The notes beneath the pieces were generated by a model. The model ran no database searches, had not been told where the DNA came from, and worked only from the letters and a program-made list of their open reading frames with translations. Below, one piece after another: positions 44,818 through 53,279 of a stretch of 64,000 nucleotides of DNA. The stretch is from NCBI RefSeq assembly GCF_014649875.1, contig NZ_BMTW01000001.1:372001-436000 (forward strand). The letters are read 5' to 3'. Origin of the DNA: Streptomyces rubiginosohelvolus. GTDB lineage: Bacteria > Actinomycetota > Actinomycetes > Streptomycetales > Streptomycetaceae. Within the stretch, counting starts at the first letter, position 1. The number at the start of each line of letters is the position of its first letter. The translations under genes and the position numbers were made by a program.

Positions 44818-46665
44818 TCACTCCACGGTCACGGACTTCGCCAGATTGCGCGGCTGGTCCACTTCGTTGCCGCGGGCCGTCGCGAGCTCGCAGGCGAAGA
44901 CCTGGAGCGGCACGGTGGCGACCAGCGGCTGAAGCAGCGTAGGCGTTGCGGGGACGGTGATGAGGTGGTCGGCGTACGGGAGGACGGCGTCGTCGCCCTC
45001 CTCGGCGACGACGATCGTGAGCGCGCCCCGGGCCCGGATCTCCTGGATGTTGGAGACGATCTTGTCGTGGAGGACGGAACGCCCGCGCGGTGAGGGGACG
45101 ATGACGACGACCGGGAGGCCCTCCTCGATGAGCGCGATGGGCCCGTGCTTGAGCTCGCCCGCCGCGAACCCCTCGGCGTGCATGTAGGCGAGTTCCTTGA
45201 GCTTGAGCGCGCCTTCGAGGGCGACCGGGTAGCCGACGTGCCGGCCGACGAAGAGGACGGTGTCGTGGTGGGCGAGGGAGCGGGCCAGCTCGCGGACGGG
45301 CTCCATGGTCGACAGGACGCTCTCGACCTCGGCGGAGATCGCGGAGAGCTGGCGCACCACCGTACGGATCTCGTCGCCCCATTTCGTGCCGCGCACCTGG
45401 CCCAGGTACAGGGCGACGAGGTAGCAGGCGACGAGCTGGGTGAGGAAGGCCTTGGTGGAGGCGACGGCGACCTCGGGTCCGGCGTGCGTGTAGAGCACGG
45501 CATCGGATTCGCGCGGGATCGTCGACCCATTCGTATTACAGATGGCGAGCACCTTCGCGCCCTGTTCACGGGCGTGCCGCAGGGCCATCAGGGTGTCCAT
45601 GGTCTCGCCGGACTGGGAGATGGCGACGACGAGGGTGCGCTGGTCGAGGATCGGGTCCCGGTAGCGGAACTCGCTGGCCAGCTCGGTCTCGCAGGGCAGC
45701 CGGGTCCAGTGCTCGATGGCGTACTTGGCGATCATCCCGGCGTGGAACGCGGTCCCGCAGGCGACGATGACGACCTTGTCGACCTCGCGGAGTTCGGCGT
45801 CGGGGATGCGCACCTCGTCCAGGGTCAGCGATCCCTCGCCGTCGACCCGGCCGAGGAGGGTGTCGGCGACGGCCTGGGGCTGGTCGGCGATCTCCTTGAG
45901 CATGAAGGATGCGTAGCCGCCCTTCTCGGCGGCGGAGGCGTCCCAGTCGACGTGGTACTCCCGCACGTCCGCCGCCTCCCCGTCGAACCCGGTGACGGTG
46001 ACGCCCTCGGGGCTCAGCTCGACGACCTGGTCCTGGCCCAGCTCGATCGCGGAGCGGGTGTGGGCGATGAAGGCGGCGACGTCGGAGGCGAGGAACCACT
46101 CGTCCTGGCCGACGCCCACGACGAGCGGCGAGTTGCGCCGCGCGCCGACGACGACGTCCGGCTGGTCCGCGTGGACGGCGACGAGGGTGAAGGCCCCCTC
46201 CAGCCGCCGGCACACCTCCCGCATGGCGTCCGCGAGGTCCCCGCCCGCCGAGAACGCCTCGGCCAGCAGATGCCCTACGACCTCGGTGTCCGTCTCCGAC
46301 TCCAGGGCGTGCCCGCGCCCGGTCAGCTCCCGTCGCAGGGCCGCGAAGTTCTCGATGATCCCGTTGTGCACGACGGCGACCCGGCCCGCGTTGTCCAGAT
46401 GCGGATGGGCGTTGACGTCGGTCGGCGCCCCGTGCGTCGCCCACCGGGTGTGCCCGATCCCGGTCCGCCCGGCCGGCAGCGGCCGCTGCCCCAGCTCCTT
46501 CTCCAGATTGACGAGCTTGCCCGCCTTCTTCGCGGCGGCGAGCCCGCCGTCCGCGAGAACGGCGACGCCCGCCGAGTCGTAGCCCCGGTATTCGAGGCGC
46601 TTGAGTCCCGCGACGACGACGTCCTGCGCCGACTGCATACCGACATAACCCACGATTCCGCACAT
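44818..46665 (-). CDS. glmS: glucosamine--fructose-6-phosphate aminotransferase, 615 aa
   Basis: Makes glucosamine-6-phosphate from fructose-6-phosphate and glutamine, the entry to UDP-GlcNAc. Glutaminase domain starts MCGIVGYVG (Cys2 nucleophile), with HTRWATHGAPTDVNAHPH and HNGIIENFAALR. Two SIS isomerase domains follow (VIVACGTAFHAGMIAKYAIEHW; ISQSGETMDTLMALRHA; GRHVGYPVALEGALKLKELAYMHAEGFAAGELKHGPIALIEEG). The C-terminus is LAKSVTVE. No glmS ribozyme is seen upstream, as expected in actinobacteria. ATG 46665. Confidence 0.97.
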   Translation of the reverse strand: MCGIVGYVGMQSAQDVVVAGLKRLEYRGYDSAGVAVLADGGLAAAKKAGKLVNLEKELGQRPLPAGRTGIGHTRWATHGAPTDVNAHPHLDNAGRVAVVHNGIIENFAALRRELTGRGHALESETDTEVVGHLLAEAFSAGGDLADAMREVCRRLEGAFTLVAVHADQPDVVVGARRNSPLVVGVGQDEWFLASDVAAFIAHTRSAIELGQDQVVELSPEGVTVTGFDGEAADVREYHVDWDASAAEKGGYASFMLKEIADQPQAVADTLLGRVDGEGSLTLDEVRIPDAELREVDKVVIVACGTAFHAGMIAKYAIEHWTRLPCETELASEFRYRDPILDQRTLVVAISQSGETMDTLMALRHAREQGAKVLAICNTNGSTIPRESDAVLYTHAGPEVAVASTKAFLTQLVACYLVALYLGQVRGTKWGDEIRTVVRQLSAISAEVESVLSTMEPVRELARSLAHHDTVLFVGRHVGYPVALEGALKLKELAYMHAEGFAAGELKHGPIALIEEGLPVVVIVPSPRGRSVLHDKIVSNIQEIRARGALTIVVAEEGDDAVLPYADHLITVPATPTLLQPLVATVPLQVFACELATARGNEVDQPRNLAKSVTVE

Positions 46666-46773
46666 AGCGGCACCATAAGGCCGGAGGCGGCTCGCGGGAG
46701 GAATGTTGGTCACATACAATTCTTTGTACATGCTCCACATGGCGGCGCAGGACGCGCGACGGGAGGACCGGAC

Positions 46774-46995
46774 ATGTCAGTGACCCAGATCGACATAGAC
46801 GATGAAGCTCTGGAGCGGGCGATGGCCCTGTCCAAGGCCCGCACGAAGAAGGAGACCGTCAACATCGCCCTGCGTTTCTACGCCGAGCAGCAGGAGCGGG
46901 CGGCGCGCATCAGCCGACACTTCGATCGCGCGCGGACGTGGGGTGCGGTGGAGGACGCCGAGCGGCGGCACCGGGCGGAGAAGGACGGGCAGTGA
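46774..46995 (+). CDS. vapB: VapB-type antitoxin, 73 aa
   Basis: Short DNA-binding antitoxin: SVTQIDIDDEALERAMALSKARTKKETVNIALRFYAEQQERAARISRHFDRARTWG, a ribbon-helix-helix of the VapB type 2 group (DUF2191-like) followed by the toxin-neutralising tail. GGGAGG precedes ATG 46774. Its stop overlaps the toxin start (GTGA). Divergent from glmS. Confidence 0.88.
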   Translation: MSVTQIDIDDEALERAMALSKARTKKETVNIALRFYAEQQERAARISRHFDRARTWGAVEDAERRHRAEKDGQ

Positions 46996-47402
46996 TCTAC
47001 CTGCTCGACACGTCGGGCCTCGTACGACTGCTCTCCGACGCCGCCCTCCAAGCGGCGTGGTCGGATGCGATCGAGGCCGGAACGGTCGCTTCCTGCTATC
47101 CGCAGCGGGTGGAGTTCCTGTACGGCGCGCGGAACGCGCGCGAGTACGACGAGATCGTGGAGATGTTCACCGACCTCTACCCGGACGTTTCCGTGCCGAA
47201 GAGCGCGGGACGCTGGATCACCTCGGTCCAGCACCGCATGGCACGCGCCGGACAGCACCGCAGCGCCTCCGCTGTGGACCTGATCATCGCCGCCACAGCG
47301 GCCCACCACGGGCTGACGGTCCTTCACGACGACCTTGACTACCGCACGGTCGCCCGGCACGCCCCGGATCTGGGCGAACACAGCGTCCACGACGTGGCCT
47401 GA
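46992..47402 (+). CDS. vapC: PIN-domain ribonuclease toxin VapC, 136 aa
   Basis: Mg-dependent RNase toxin with the acidic PIN residues: YLLDTSGLVRLL (D6), QRVEFLYGARNAREYDEI (Glu), and SAVDLIIAATAAHHGLTVLHDDLDY (Asp cluster). GTG 46992 gives translational coupling to vapB. Together they form a type II toxin-antitoxin pair; both genes are intact. Confidence 0.9.
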   Translation: MIYLLDTSGLVRLLSDAALQAAWSDAIEAGTVASCYPQRVEFLYGARNAREYDEIVEMFTDLYPDVSVPKSAGRWITSVQHRMARAGQHRSASAVDLIIAATAAHHGLTVLHDDLDYRTVARHAPDLGEHSVHDVA

Positions 47403-47404
47403 GG

Positions 47405-47440
47405 CTCCGGTGCGGGACCGCAGGGGATCCCGCACCGGAG
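47405..47440. terminator. bidirectional hairpin terminator
   Basis: 13-bp perfect arms (CTCCGGTGCGGGA / TCCCGCACCGGAG) around 10 nt, between convergent vapC and carboxypeptidase genes. Confidence 0.87.
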
Positions 47441-47459
47441 TGGATCCGTTCTCACCCCG

Positions 47460-48833
47460 TCAGGAGCAGTACTGCGCCTCCTTGCCGATCGACCGGTACA
47501 TGCAGTCCGCGTTCTCGATCAGCTGCAGCACCGCGTCCCGGTTGCGGGAGGTCTCGCGCTCGATGACCTCGTCGGGCGGGTAGAAGCCGCCGCCGGAGGC
47601 CGAGCGCGGGTACATCTCGAAGGTGTAGCCGAAGATCTTCTGCGAGCCCCACAGCCAGTCGTCGATCGATCCGTCGGTGATGTACAGGTCGCTGGACTGC
47701 TCGGCGGTGTAGCCGTTGCTCGCCGCCATCTTCTGGCCGACGGCCGCGAACGCGTTTCGGTCGTCTGCGGTCATGCCGGGGGCGGTGTCGTTGTACGTGT
47801 AGCCGAAGGGCCACAGCACCAGTTCGCTGTACGTGTGGAAGTCGATGGCCGCCGTGATCTGCTGCTTCCCGCCGACCACCCTGCTGCGCACGAAGTCCGC
47901 CACGACCTTCGTCTCGGGCGCGGACTCGGCGGCCCGGCCGCGGTAGGTGTCCGACGACGGGCTGGAGGAGGAGCCGCCGCAGCAGCCCCACTTGTAGGCC
48001 CAGTTGCGGTTGAGGTCGGTGCCGATCGCGCTGGAGCCGGAGTTGGGCTGCCGGTTCTTGCGCCAGCTGCGGTACGAGCCGGAGGCGATGTCGTACTCGC
48101 CGCCGTCCGGGTTCATGTCCGGCACGATCCACAGCTCACGGCCGTTGACCGCCTGCGTGATCCGGGAGTCGGAGCCGTAACCGGCGGTCAACTCGCGGAG
48201 CAGGTAGAGCGACATCTCGACGGTGAGGTGCTCACGGGCGTGCTGGTGGGCGGTGAACAGGACCTCGGGTTCGGCCTCGTCGGTGCCCACGTTGTCGCTG
48301 ACCTTGACCGCGATGATGTCCCGGCCCTGATACGTCTTGCCGATGACCCGCTTGCTCATGATCGAGGGGTTCGCGGCGATGCGGGCGTCGATCGCCGCCG
48401 TCATCTCGGCGTAGTTGTGGTAGCGGGAGTCGGCGGGCGGGAAGTCCTGCACGCCGACCCCGTCCGCCGCATGGTCATGCGCGTGGGCGTCGGGCGCGGG
48501 CAGGGCCTCCAGGGTGTGGCCACGCGCCCGGAGCTTCTTGGCCTGGGCGGCGTCCGCTGTGATCACGATGCCGTGGTCGTGCACCTCGTCGATCGAGACG
48601 CCCGCGCGGGCGATGTCCGTGCGGGCGGCGGGGGTGGTGCGCCCGGTGATCTCGTACTGGAGCACCCGCTCATCGGCGGCGAGGGCCGCGTTCGGGGCGG
48701 AGGGCTCGGCCGTGGCGACGGCGGTCGCGGGGGCCGCGAGGCCGAGGGCGAGCAGAACGGCTAGGGCGGCGTTGCGGCGGTTCCTCGCCGGCCGGGTTCT
48801 CGGCCGGGAGGTCCGTGGGGTGACAAGTCGCAT
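47460..48833 (-). CDS. secreted zinc carboxypeptidase, M14 family, 457 aa
   Basis: Extracellular metallopeptidase removing C-terminal residues. Basic signal peptide ([23 protein letters not shown]), a propeptide-like region to about 120, then the M14 domain: zinc HxxE in [16 protein letters not shown], substrate-binding NPDGGEYDI and [12 protein letters not shown], third zinc His in [15 protein letters not shown], and catalytic Glu in [12 protein letters not shown] 48833 has AGGAGA 8 nt upstream; the frame continues to 48899 without a better start. Confidence 0.93.
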   Translation of the reverse strand: MRLVTPRTSRPRTRPARNRRNAALAVLLALGLAAPATAVATAEPSAPNAALAADERVLQYEITGRTTPAARTDIARAGVSIDEVHDHGIVITADAAQAKKLRARGHTLEALPAPDAHAHDHAADGVGVQDFPPADSRYHNYAEMTAAIDARIAANPSIMSKRVIGKTYQGRDIIAVKVSDNVGTDEAEPEVLFTAHQHAREHLTVEMSLYLLRELTAGYGSDSRITQAVNGRELWIVPDMNPDGGEYDIASGSYRSWRKNRQPNSGSSAIGTDLNRNWAYKWGCCGGSSSSPSSDTYRGRAAESAPETKVVADFVRSRVVGGKQQITAAIDFHTYSELVLWPFGYTYNDTAPGMTADDRNAFAAVGQKMAASNGYTAEQSSDLYITDGSIDDWLWGSQKIFGYTFEMYPRSASGGGFYPPDEVIERETSRNRDAVLQLIENADCMYRSIGKEAQYCS

Positions 48834-49014
48834 GCTGGCGTCTCCTGGGTCCGTCGGGGTGGGGGGTGGAGCTGTGCGACGGGCACAGGATGGATCCATG
48901 TCATGAGCCGGTCAAGAATAGGGTTCCAGCCATCGCGCCCCTTTTGGCCGAAGGGGAAATGACAGGAAAATGGCGCGGGGAGACCGGGAGGCGGGGATTC
49001 CGTGCCCGCCCCGC

Positions 49015-50367
49015 CTACTCCCCCAGCTTCCGCCGCAGCGCCGCCCGCTCCGGCTCGGTGCCCGCCGCCTCCAGCGCCTCCCGGTACGCCACCGCCGCCT
49101 CCCCCTCCCGCCCCAGCCGGGTCAGCAGATCGCCCCGGGCGACCGCGTACGGCGGGTACGCGCGCAGCCTCGGCTCCCCCGCCAGCGCGTCCAGCAGCGC
49201 GAGCCCGGCCCCCGGCCCGTCCCGCATCGCCACCGCCACGGCGCGGTTCACCGCCACCACGGGGGACGGCGTGAGGGCGAGCAGCACGTCGTACAGGGCC
49301 ACGATCTGCGCCCAGTCCGTGGACTCCACGCCCGCCGCCTCGTCGTGCAGGGCGGCGATGGCCGCCTGCACCCCGTAGGGCCCGGCCGGTCCGCCGGTCA
49401 GCGCCCGGACCACCAGATCACGGCCCTCCTCGATCATCGCCCGGTCCCAGCGCCCCCGGTCCTGCTCCTCCAGGAGCACCGGCTCGCCCTCCGGGCCCGT
49501 CCGCGCGTCGCGCCGGGCGTGGACGAGGAGCAGCAGCGCGAGGAGCCCGGCGGTCTCCCGTTCGGCGGGCAGCAGGCGGTGCAGTATCCGGGCGAGGCGG
49601 ACCGCCTCCTCCGCCAGGTCGAGCCGCTGGAGACGGGGGCCGGAGCTGGCCGCGTACCCCTCCGTGAACACCGAGTACACGACCTGGAGCACCCCTGGCA
49701 GCCGCTCCGGCAGTTCGTCGGGTCCGGGCACCCGGAACGGGATCCGGGCCTCGCGGATCTTCTTCTTAGCCCGCACGATGCGCTGGGCCATGGTCGCCGT
49801 CGGTACGAGGAAGGCTCGGGCCACCTCCGGTGTGGTGAGGCCGGCGAGGCAGCGCAGGGTGAGGGCGGTACGGTCCTCGGCAGCGAGGGCCGGGTGGGTG
49901 CAGGTGAAGAACAACTGGAGCCGTTCGTCCGGCAGTTCACCGACCCCGGCGACGTCGGCAGCGGGCGCGACGGCGTCGTCCCGTTCCGCGTCGGCCTGGA
50001 GGACGGCGAGCCGGGCCGCGTACGCCCGGTCGCGCCGCAGCCGGTCCACGGCCTTGCGCCGCGCGGTCGTCAGCAGCCAGGCCCCCGGGCGGGCGGGGAC
50101 ACCCTCGGCGGGCCAGTGCCGCAGGGCCGCCTCGATCGCCTCGGACGTCACCTCCTCGGCCAGGTCGAGGTCCCCGAACCGGCGGGTGAGGGAGGCCAGC
50201 AGCAGCCCGCGCTCCTCCCGGAACACCGCCTCGACGGCTTCGGCGGCCCCGCACCCCTCCCCGGGCGGCCCCGCCCCGAAGGCTCCGGCGGCCCGGGCGT
50301 CCTCCGCCGAGGCGCCCCCGCCGGCCGCCGGAAGGTCCTCCTCCGCCGAGGCGTCCTCGCCCGCCAC
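49015..50367 (-). CDS. ECF42-type RNA polymerase sigma factor with long C-terminal extension, 450 aa
   Basis: Sigma region 2 (LASLTRRFGDLDLAEEVTSEAIEAALRHWPAEGVPARPGAWLLTTARRKAVDRLRR) and region 4 (ALTLRCLAGLTTPEVARAFLVPTATMAQRIVRAKKKIREA), then about 200 residues of helical TPR-like repeats (RLDLAEEAVRLARILHRLL ... GEAAVAYREALEAAGTEPERAALRRKLGE) that mark group ECF42. That group lacks an anti-sigma factor and pairs with DGPF proteins, exactly as here. GTG 50367 begins 5 nt after the DGPF stop. An autoregulated promoter is proposed at 50800-50826. Confidence 0.9.
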   Translation of the reverse strand: MAGEDASAEEDLPAAGGGASAEDARAAGAFGAGPPGEGCGAAEAVEAVFREERGLLLASLTRRFGDLDLAEEVTSEAIEAALRHWPAEGVPARPGAWLLTTARRKAVDRLRRDRAYAARLAVLQADAERDDAVAPAADVAGVGELPDERLQLFFTCTHPALAAEDRTALTLRCLAGLTTPEVARAFLVPTATMAQRIVRAKKKIREARIPFRVPGPDELPERLPGVLQVVYSVFTEGYAASSGPRLQRLDLAEEAVRLARILHRLLPAERETAGLLALLLLVHARRDARTGPEGEPVLLEEQDRGRWDRAMIEEGRDLVVRALTGGPAGPYGVQAAIAALHDEAAGVESTDWAQIVALYDVLLALTPSPVVAVNRAVAVAMRDGPGAGLALLDALAGEPRLRAYPPYAVARGDLLTRLGREGEAAVAYREALEAAGTEPERAALRRKLGE

Positions 50368-50372
50368 CGCTC

Positions 50373-50723
50373 TCAGGCCCCGAAGTCCGCGACCGGCCGG
50401 ACGACGACCGCACCGCCGTCGCGCGAGCCGGGACAGCGCGCGGCCCAGTCGAGGGCGGCGTCGAGGTCGGGCACGTCGATCACGAGGAACCCGCCCAGCA
50501 GCTCCCGCGTCTCGGCGAACGGCCCGTCCGTCACGGTCCGCTCCCCCGTGGGCGAGACCCGCACGGTGGTCGCGGTCACCAGGTCGGCCAGCGACTCCCC
50601 GGAGACGTGGATTCCGGCGTCGCGTACGGCCTTGTCGTAGGCCATCCAGTCCTCGACGGTGCATTCGGGCGCGCCGCCCCGCTCGTCGACGGCCCCGCTG
50701 TGGATCAGCAGCATGTACTTCAT
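50373..50723 (-). CDS. YCII-related DGPF-domain protein, 116 aa
   Basis: Small ferredoxin-like YCII-family protein: MKYMLLIHSGAVDERGG at the start and the group signature TVTDGPFAETRELLGGFLVIDVPDLDAALDWAARCPG. DGPF genes are the conserved partners and main targets of ECF42 sigma factors; the biochemical function is unknown. AGGAG precedes ATG 50723. Same operon as the sigma gene. Confidence 0.92.
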   Translation of the reverse strand: MKYMLLIHSGAVDERGGAPECTVEDWMAYDKAVRDAGIHVSGESLADLVTATTVRVSPTGERTVTDGPFAETRELLGGFLVIDVPDLDAALDWAARCPGSRDGGAVVVRPVADFGA

Positions 50724-50755
50724 GATCGGCTCCTGTCGCCTGTCGGGACTCTGGT

Positions 50756-50814
50756 CCGGTCCCGTGGTCCCAGCCCTCGGGGCTGGCTTACACCATGACG
50801 ACGAACGGGACCGG
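50756..50814. repeat. inverted repeat with nested hairpin ahead of DGPF-ECF42 operon
   Basis: CCGGTCCCGT (50756-50765) and ACGGGACCGG (50805-50814) are perfect 10-bp arms; between them lies the smaller hairpin CCCAGCC-CTCG-GGGCTGG. In the leader of the operon it could fold as RNA or act as a binding site. Confidence 0.65.
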
Positions 50815-50826
50815 GCCCCATCGACA
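50800..50826 (-). promoter_or_regulatory. candidate ECF42-dependent promoter
   Basis: Minus strand: TGTCGA (50826-50821), 17 bp, CGTC (50803-50800), 77 bp upstream of the DGPF ATG. This matches the ECF42 signature as I recall it from published work (TGTCGA at -35, CGA/TC at -10), supporting self-activation of the operon. Confidence 0.7.
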
Positions 50827-50901
50827 CACCGCCCGCATCTTTTTTACGACGCCCCTTCCGCTGACGACGCCCCATCCGGCCGCGCCCGCCCCCAGGGCCC
50901 C

Positions 50902-51993
50902 CTAGGCAACAGCGCCGGGAAGCTTGAGGAAGAAGTCCCGGACGTCCTCGGCGAGCAGCTCCGGCACCTCCATCGCGGCGAAGTGACCGCCCCGGTCGAA
51001 CTCCGACCAGTGCCTGATGTCGTACAGCCGCTCGGCCAGCGGCCGCACCGACCGCGTGATGTCGTGGGCGAACACCGCCACGCCGAGCGGCACGGGACAC
51101 GGCTCGCTCCGCCGCGTCGACTCCCGGTGCAGCCGCGCCGAGGAGGCCGCGGTGGCGGTCAGCCAGTACAGCGATACGTCGGTGAGCAGGCGTTCGTCGC
51201 CGACCGGCGTACGCGGATCCGTCCACTGGGCGAAACGCTCGGCGATCCAGGCCAGTTGGCCGACGGGCGAGTCCGTCAGCGCGTAGCCGAGGGTCTGCGG
51301 GGTGGTGGCCTGCAGGGCCTGGTACGGCGGCCGGTTCGCCATCAGCCGCCTGACCGTGTCCAGCCGGGCCCGGTCCTCCTCGGACAGGTCGACCCCGGCG
51401 TCCGGGTCAGGCCGGGTCGGCAGGTAGTTGACGTGCACCCCGACCACCCGTTCCGGGGCCACCGCGCCGAGCGCCGTCGAGATGCCCGAGCCGAAGTCGC
51501 CGCCCTGCGCGCCGTACCGCTCGTACCCGAGACGGCGCATCAGCTCGGCCCAGGCCCGCGCGACCCGGCCGACGTCCCAGCCGCGCTCGTGGGTCGGCCC
51601 GGAGAAGCCGTAGCCCGGGATGGACGGGATCACCAGGTGGAAGTCGCGGGCCAGCGGCTCGATCACGTCGAGGAACTCCAGGAAGGACCCGGGCCAGCCG
51701 TGGGTGAGGATCAGCGCGAGCGCGTCCGGCTTCGGCGAGCGGACATGGACGAAGTGCACGTTCTGGCCGTCGATCTCGGTGGTGAAGTGGGCCAGTTCGT
51801 TGAGCTCGGCCTCGTGCCTCCGCCAGTCGTATCCGGTGCGCCAGCGGTCGGCCAGCTCCTTCAGCCGGGCGAGCGGGAAGCCGTAGTCCCACCCGGCGCC
51901 GGCGATCTCGTCGGGCCAGCGGGTGCGGGAGAGCCGGTCGTTCAGGTCGTCGAGGTCGGCCTGGGGGATGTCGATGCGGAACGGCTTGATCAT
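50902..51993 (-). CDS. epoxide hydrolase, 363 aa
   Basis: Alpha/beta-fold epoxide hydrolase with the N-terminal EHN domain (IKPFRIDIPQADLDDLNDRLSRTRWPDEIAGAGWDYGFPLARLKELADRWRTGYDWRRHEAELNEL). Oxyanion HGWPGSFLEF, nucleophile Asp in GAQGGDFGSGIS, and His near FDRGGHFAAMEVPE. Hydrates epoxides of xenobiotics or lipids; natural substrate unknown. ATG 51993 follows GGAAGG. Divergent from a MarR gene that probably controls it. Confidence 0.92.
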   Translation of the reverse strand: MIKPFRIDIPQADLDDLNDRLSRTRWPDEIAGAGWDYGFPLARLKELADRWRTGYDWRRHEAELNELAHFTTEIDGQNVHFVHVRSPKPDALALILTHGWPGSFLEFLDVIEPLARDFHLVIPSIPGYGFSGPTHERGWDVGRVARAWAELMRRLGYERYGAQGGDFGSGISTALGAVAPERVVGVHVNYLPTRPDPDAGVDLSEEDRARLDTVRRLMANRPPYQALQATTPQTLGYALTDSPVGQLAWIAERFAQWTDPRTPVGDERLLTDVSLYWLTATAASSARLHRESTRRSEPCPVPLGVAVFAHDITRSVRPLAERLYDIRHWSEFDRGGHFAAMEVPELLAEDVRDFFLKLPGAVA

Positions 51994-52012
51994 GGTGGCG
52001 GCCTTCCCTGTC

Positions 52013-52073
52013 GTTGGTGACGCCAACGTTGGCCCGGCCCACCATACTCCTGATCGTGGGTGCGGCCAACGAC
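52013..52073. promoter_or_regulatory. MarR operator candidates, GTTGG/CCAAC palindromes
   Basis: GTTGG-TGACG-CCAAC (52013-52027) overlaps the perfect palindrome CCAACGTTGG (52023-52032); a further GGCCAACG half-site lies at 52064-52071. All fall between the divergent epoxide hydrolase and MarR starts. Confidence 0.6.
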
Positions 52074-52090
52074 TTGCTAGATTGCGTTCC

Positions 52091-52549
52091 GTGGACATCG
52101 AAGAGGGGACGCCGCCGCAGCGGCTGCGCGCACTGCCGAGCAGGCTGACCAACCAGGCGGCCCTGGCCGCCAACCGGATCGTGGACCGGGCGCTCGCCGA
52201 GGCCGGCGTCCGGCGCTACCACTACGCGCTGCTCGCCGCGTCGGAGGAGTACGGCCCGTCCAGTCAGGCCGCGCTGGGCCGCCGTACCGGCATCGACCGC
52301 AGCGACATGGTGGCGACCGTCAACGACCTGGCCGAGCGGCGGCTTCTCGACCGGGCCCCCGACCCGGAGGACCGCCGCCGCAACATCATCAGCATCACCG
52401 CGGCGGGCCGCCGGGAGCTCACCCACCTCGACGGGCTGCTCGCCGTCGCGCAGGAGGACTTCCTCGCCCCGCTGGGCGCGGCCGACCGTCGGACCCTGGC
52501 GGACCTGCTGACCCGCCTCGTGGACCACCACCGCGCCGAGCAGGGCTGA
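52091..52549 (+). CDS. MarR family transcriptional regulator, 152 aa
   Basis: Winged-helix regulator: LPSRLTNQAALAANRIVDRALAEAGVRRYHYALLAASEEYGPSSQAALGRRTGIDRSDMVATVNDLAERRLLDRAPDPEDRRRNIISITAAGRREL, with the DPEDRRRN wing typical of MarR. Divergent from the epoxide hydrolase, so likely its repressor, responding to a phenolic or epoxide ligand (inference). GTG 52091; no strong ribosome site. Confidence 0.9.
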   Translation: MDIEEGTPPQRLRALPSRLTNQAALAANRIVDRALAEAGVRRYHYALLAASEEYGPSSQAALGRRTGIDRSDMVATVNDLAERRLLDRAPDPEDRRRNIISITAAGRRELTHLDGLLAVAQEDFLAPLGAADRRTLADLLTRLVDHHRAEQG

Positions 52550-52590
52550 CCGGCGCCGGGGCCGGTGTCCCGGACCCAGTGAGCCCGAGG

Positions 52591-53217
52591 TCACGCAGGA
52601 GCGGAGTCGCGCAGCAGCGTGAACCAGAAGGTGGGGACCGGATTCGTCCCCGGTGTCACGTCGGCCAGTTCCCACCCGGTGAACCTGGCACGGAGTTCGT
52701 CCGCCGTCACGCCGGACCACGAGTCGTCGAACGCCCCGGGCCCGTACCCGAACATCAGCAAGCGCGCACCGGGCGCGGCACGCCGGGTGAGGCCGGCCGC
52801 GTAGGCGTCACGGCGGTGCGGCGGGATCCCGCAGTAGCAGCTCAGGTCGAAGAACAGGTCGTACGGGCCGGGCACGCCCACCTCGTCGAGGCGGGTGGCG
52901 TCCCCGCACAGCACCGTGACGTCCGCTCCGGCCGCGTCGGCCTTCTCCCGGGCCTGCCGGACCGCGAGCTCGACCAGGTCGACGGCCGCCACCCGCCAGC
53001 CGTGCCGGGCCAGGTACACCGCGTTGGTCCCGGTGCCGCAGCCGAGTTCGAAGGCCCGCCCCGGCGTCAGCGAGCCGGGCCCCTCCACCAGGGCCACCAG
53101 CTCGGGCGGCGTGACGCCGCTGTCCCACGGCGGCTCGCCGTCCCGGTAGAAGCCCTCCAACACGCCTCGGACGAAAGCCTCTTGCTCGATCTCGGCAGCA
53201 GTCCCGTGCTCACTCAT
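52591..53217 (-). CDS. class I SAM-dependent methyltransferase, 208 aa
   Basis: Small-molecule methyltransferase of the thiopurine-/tellurite-resistance (TehB-like) type: GEPPWDSGVTPPELVALVEG before the SAM motif RAFELGCGTGTNAVYLARHGWRVAAVDLVELAVRQAREKADAAGADV. PYDLFFDLSCYCGIPPHRRDAYAAGLTRRAAPGARLLMFGYGPG is characteristic. GGAGGG precedes ATG 53217. Divergent from a TetR gene with a tandem operator between them, so inducible by an unknown compound. Confidence 0.87.
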   Translation of the reverse strand: MSEHGTAAEIEQEAFVRGVLEGFYRDGEPPWDSGVTPPELVALVEGPGSLTPGRAFELGCGTGTNAVYLARHGWRVAAVDLVELAVRQAREKADAAGADVTVLCGDATRLDEVGVPGPYDLFFDLSCYCGIPPHRRDAYAAGLTRRAAPGARLLMFGYGPGAFDDSWSGVTADELRARFTGWELADVTPGTNPVPTFWFTLLRDSAPA

Positions 53218-53235
53218 CGCGACCCTCCAGAAGAT

Positions 53236-53263
53236 TAGAGTTCAACTCTAGTGTTTGACTCTA
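53236..53263. promoter_or_regulatory. tandem TetR operator candidates
   Basis: TAGAGTT-C-AACTCTA (53236-53250) is a perfect 15-bp palindrome around one base; TAGTGTT-T-GACTCTA (53249-53263) is an imperfect second copy sharing two bases with it. Both lie between the methyltransferase and TetR start codons. Confidence 0.8.
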
Positions 53264-53279
53264 GAGATAAGCTCCTGCA

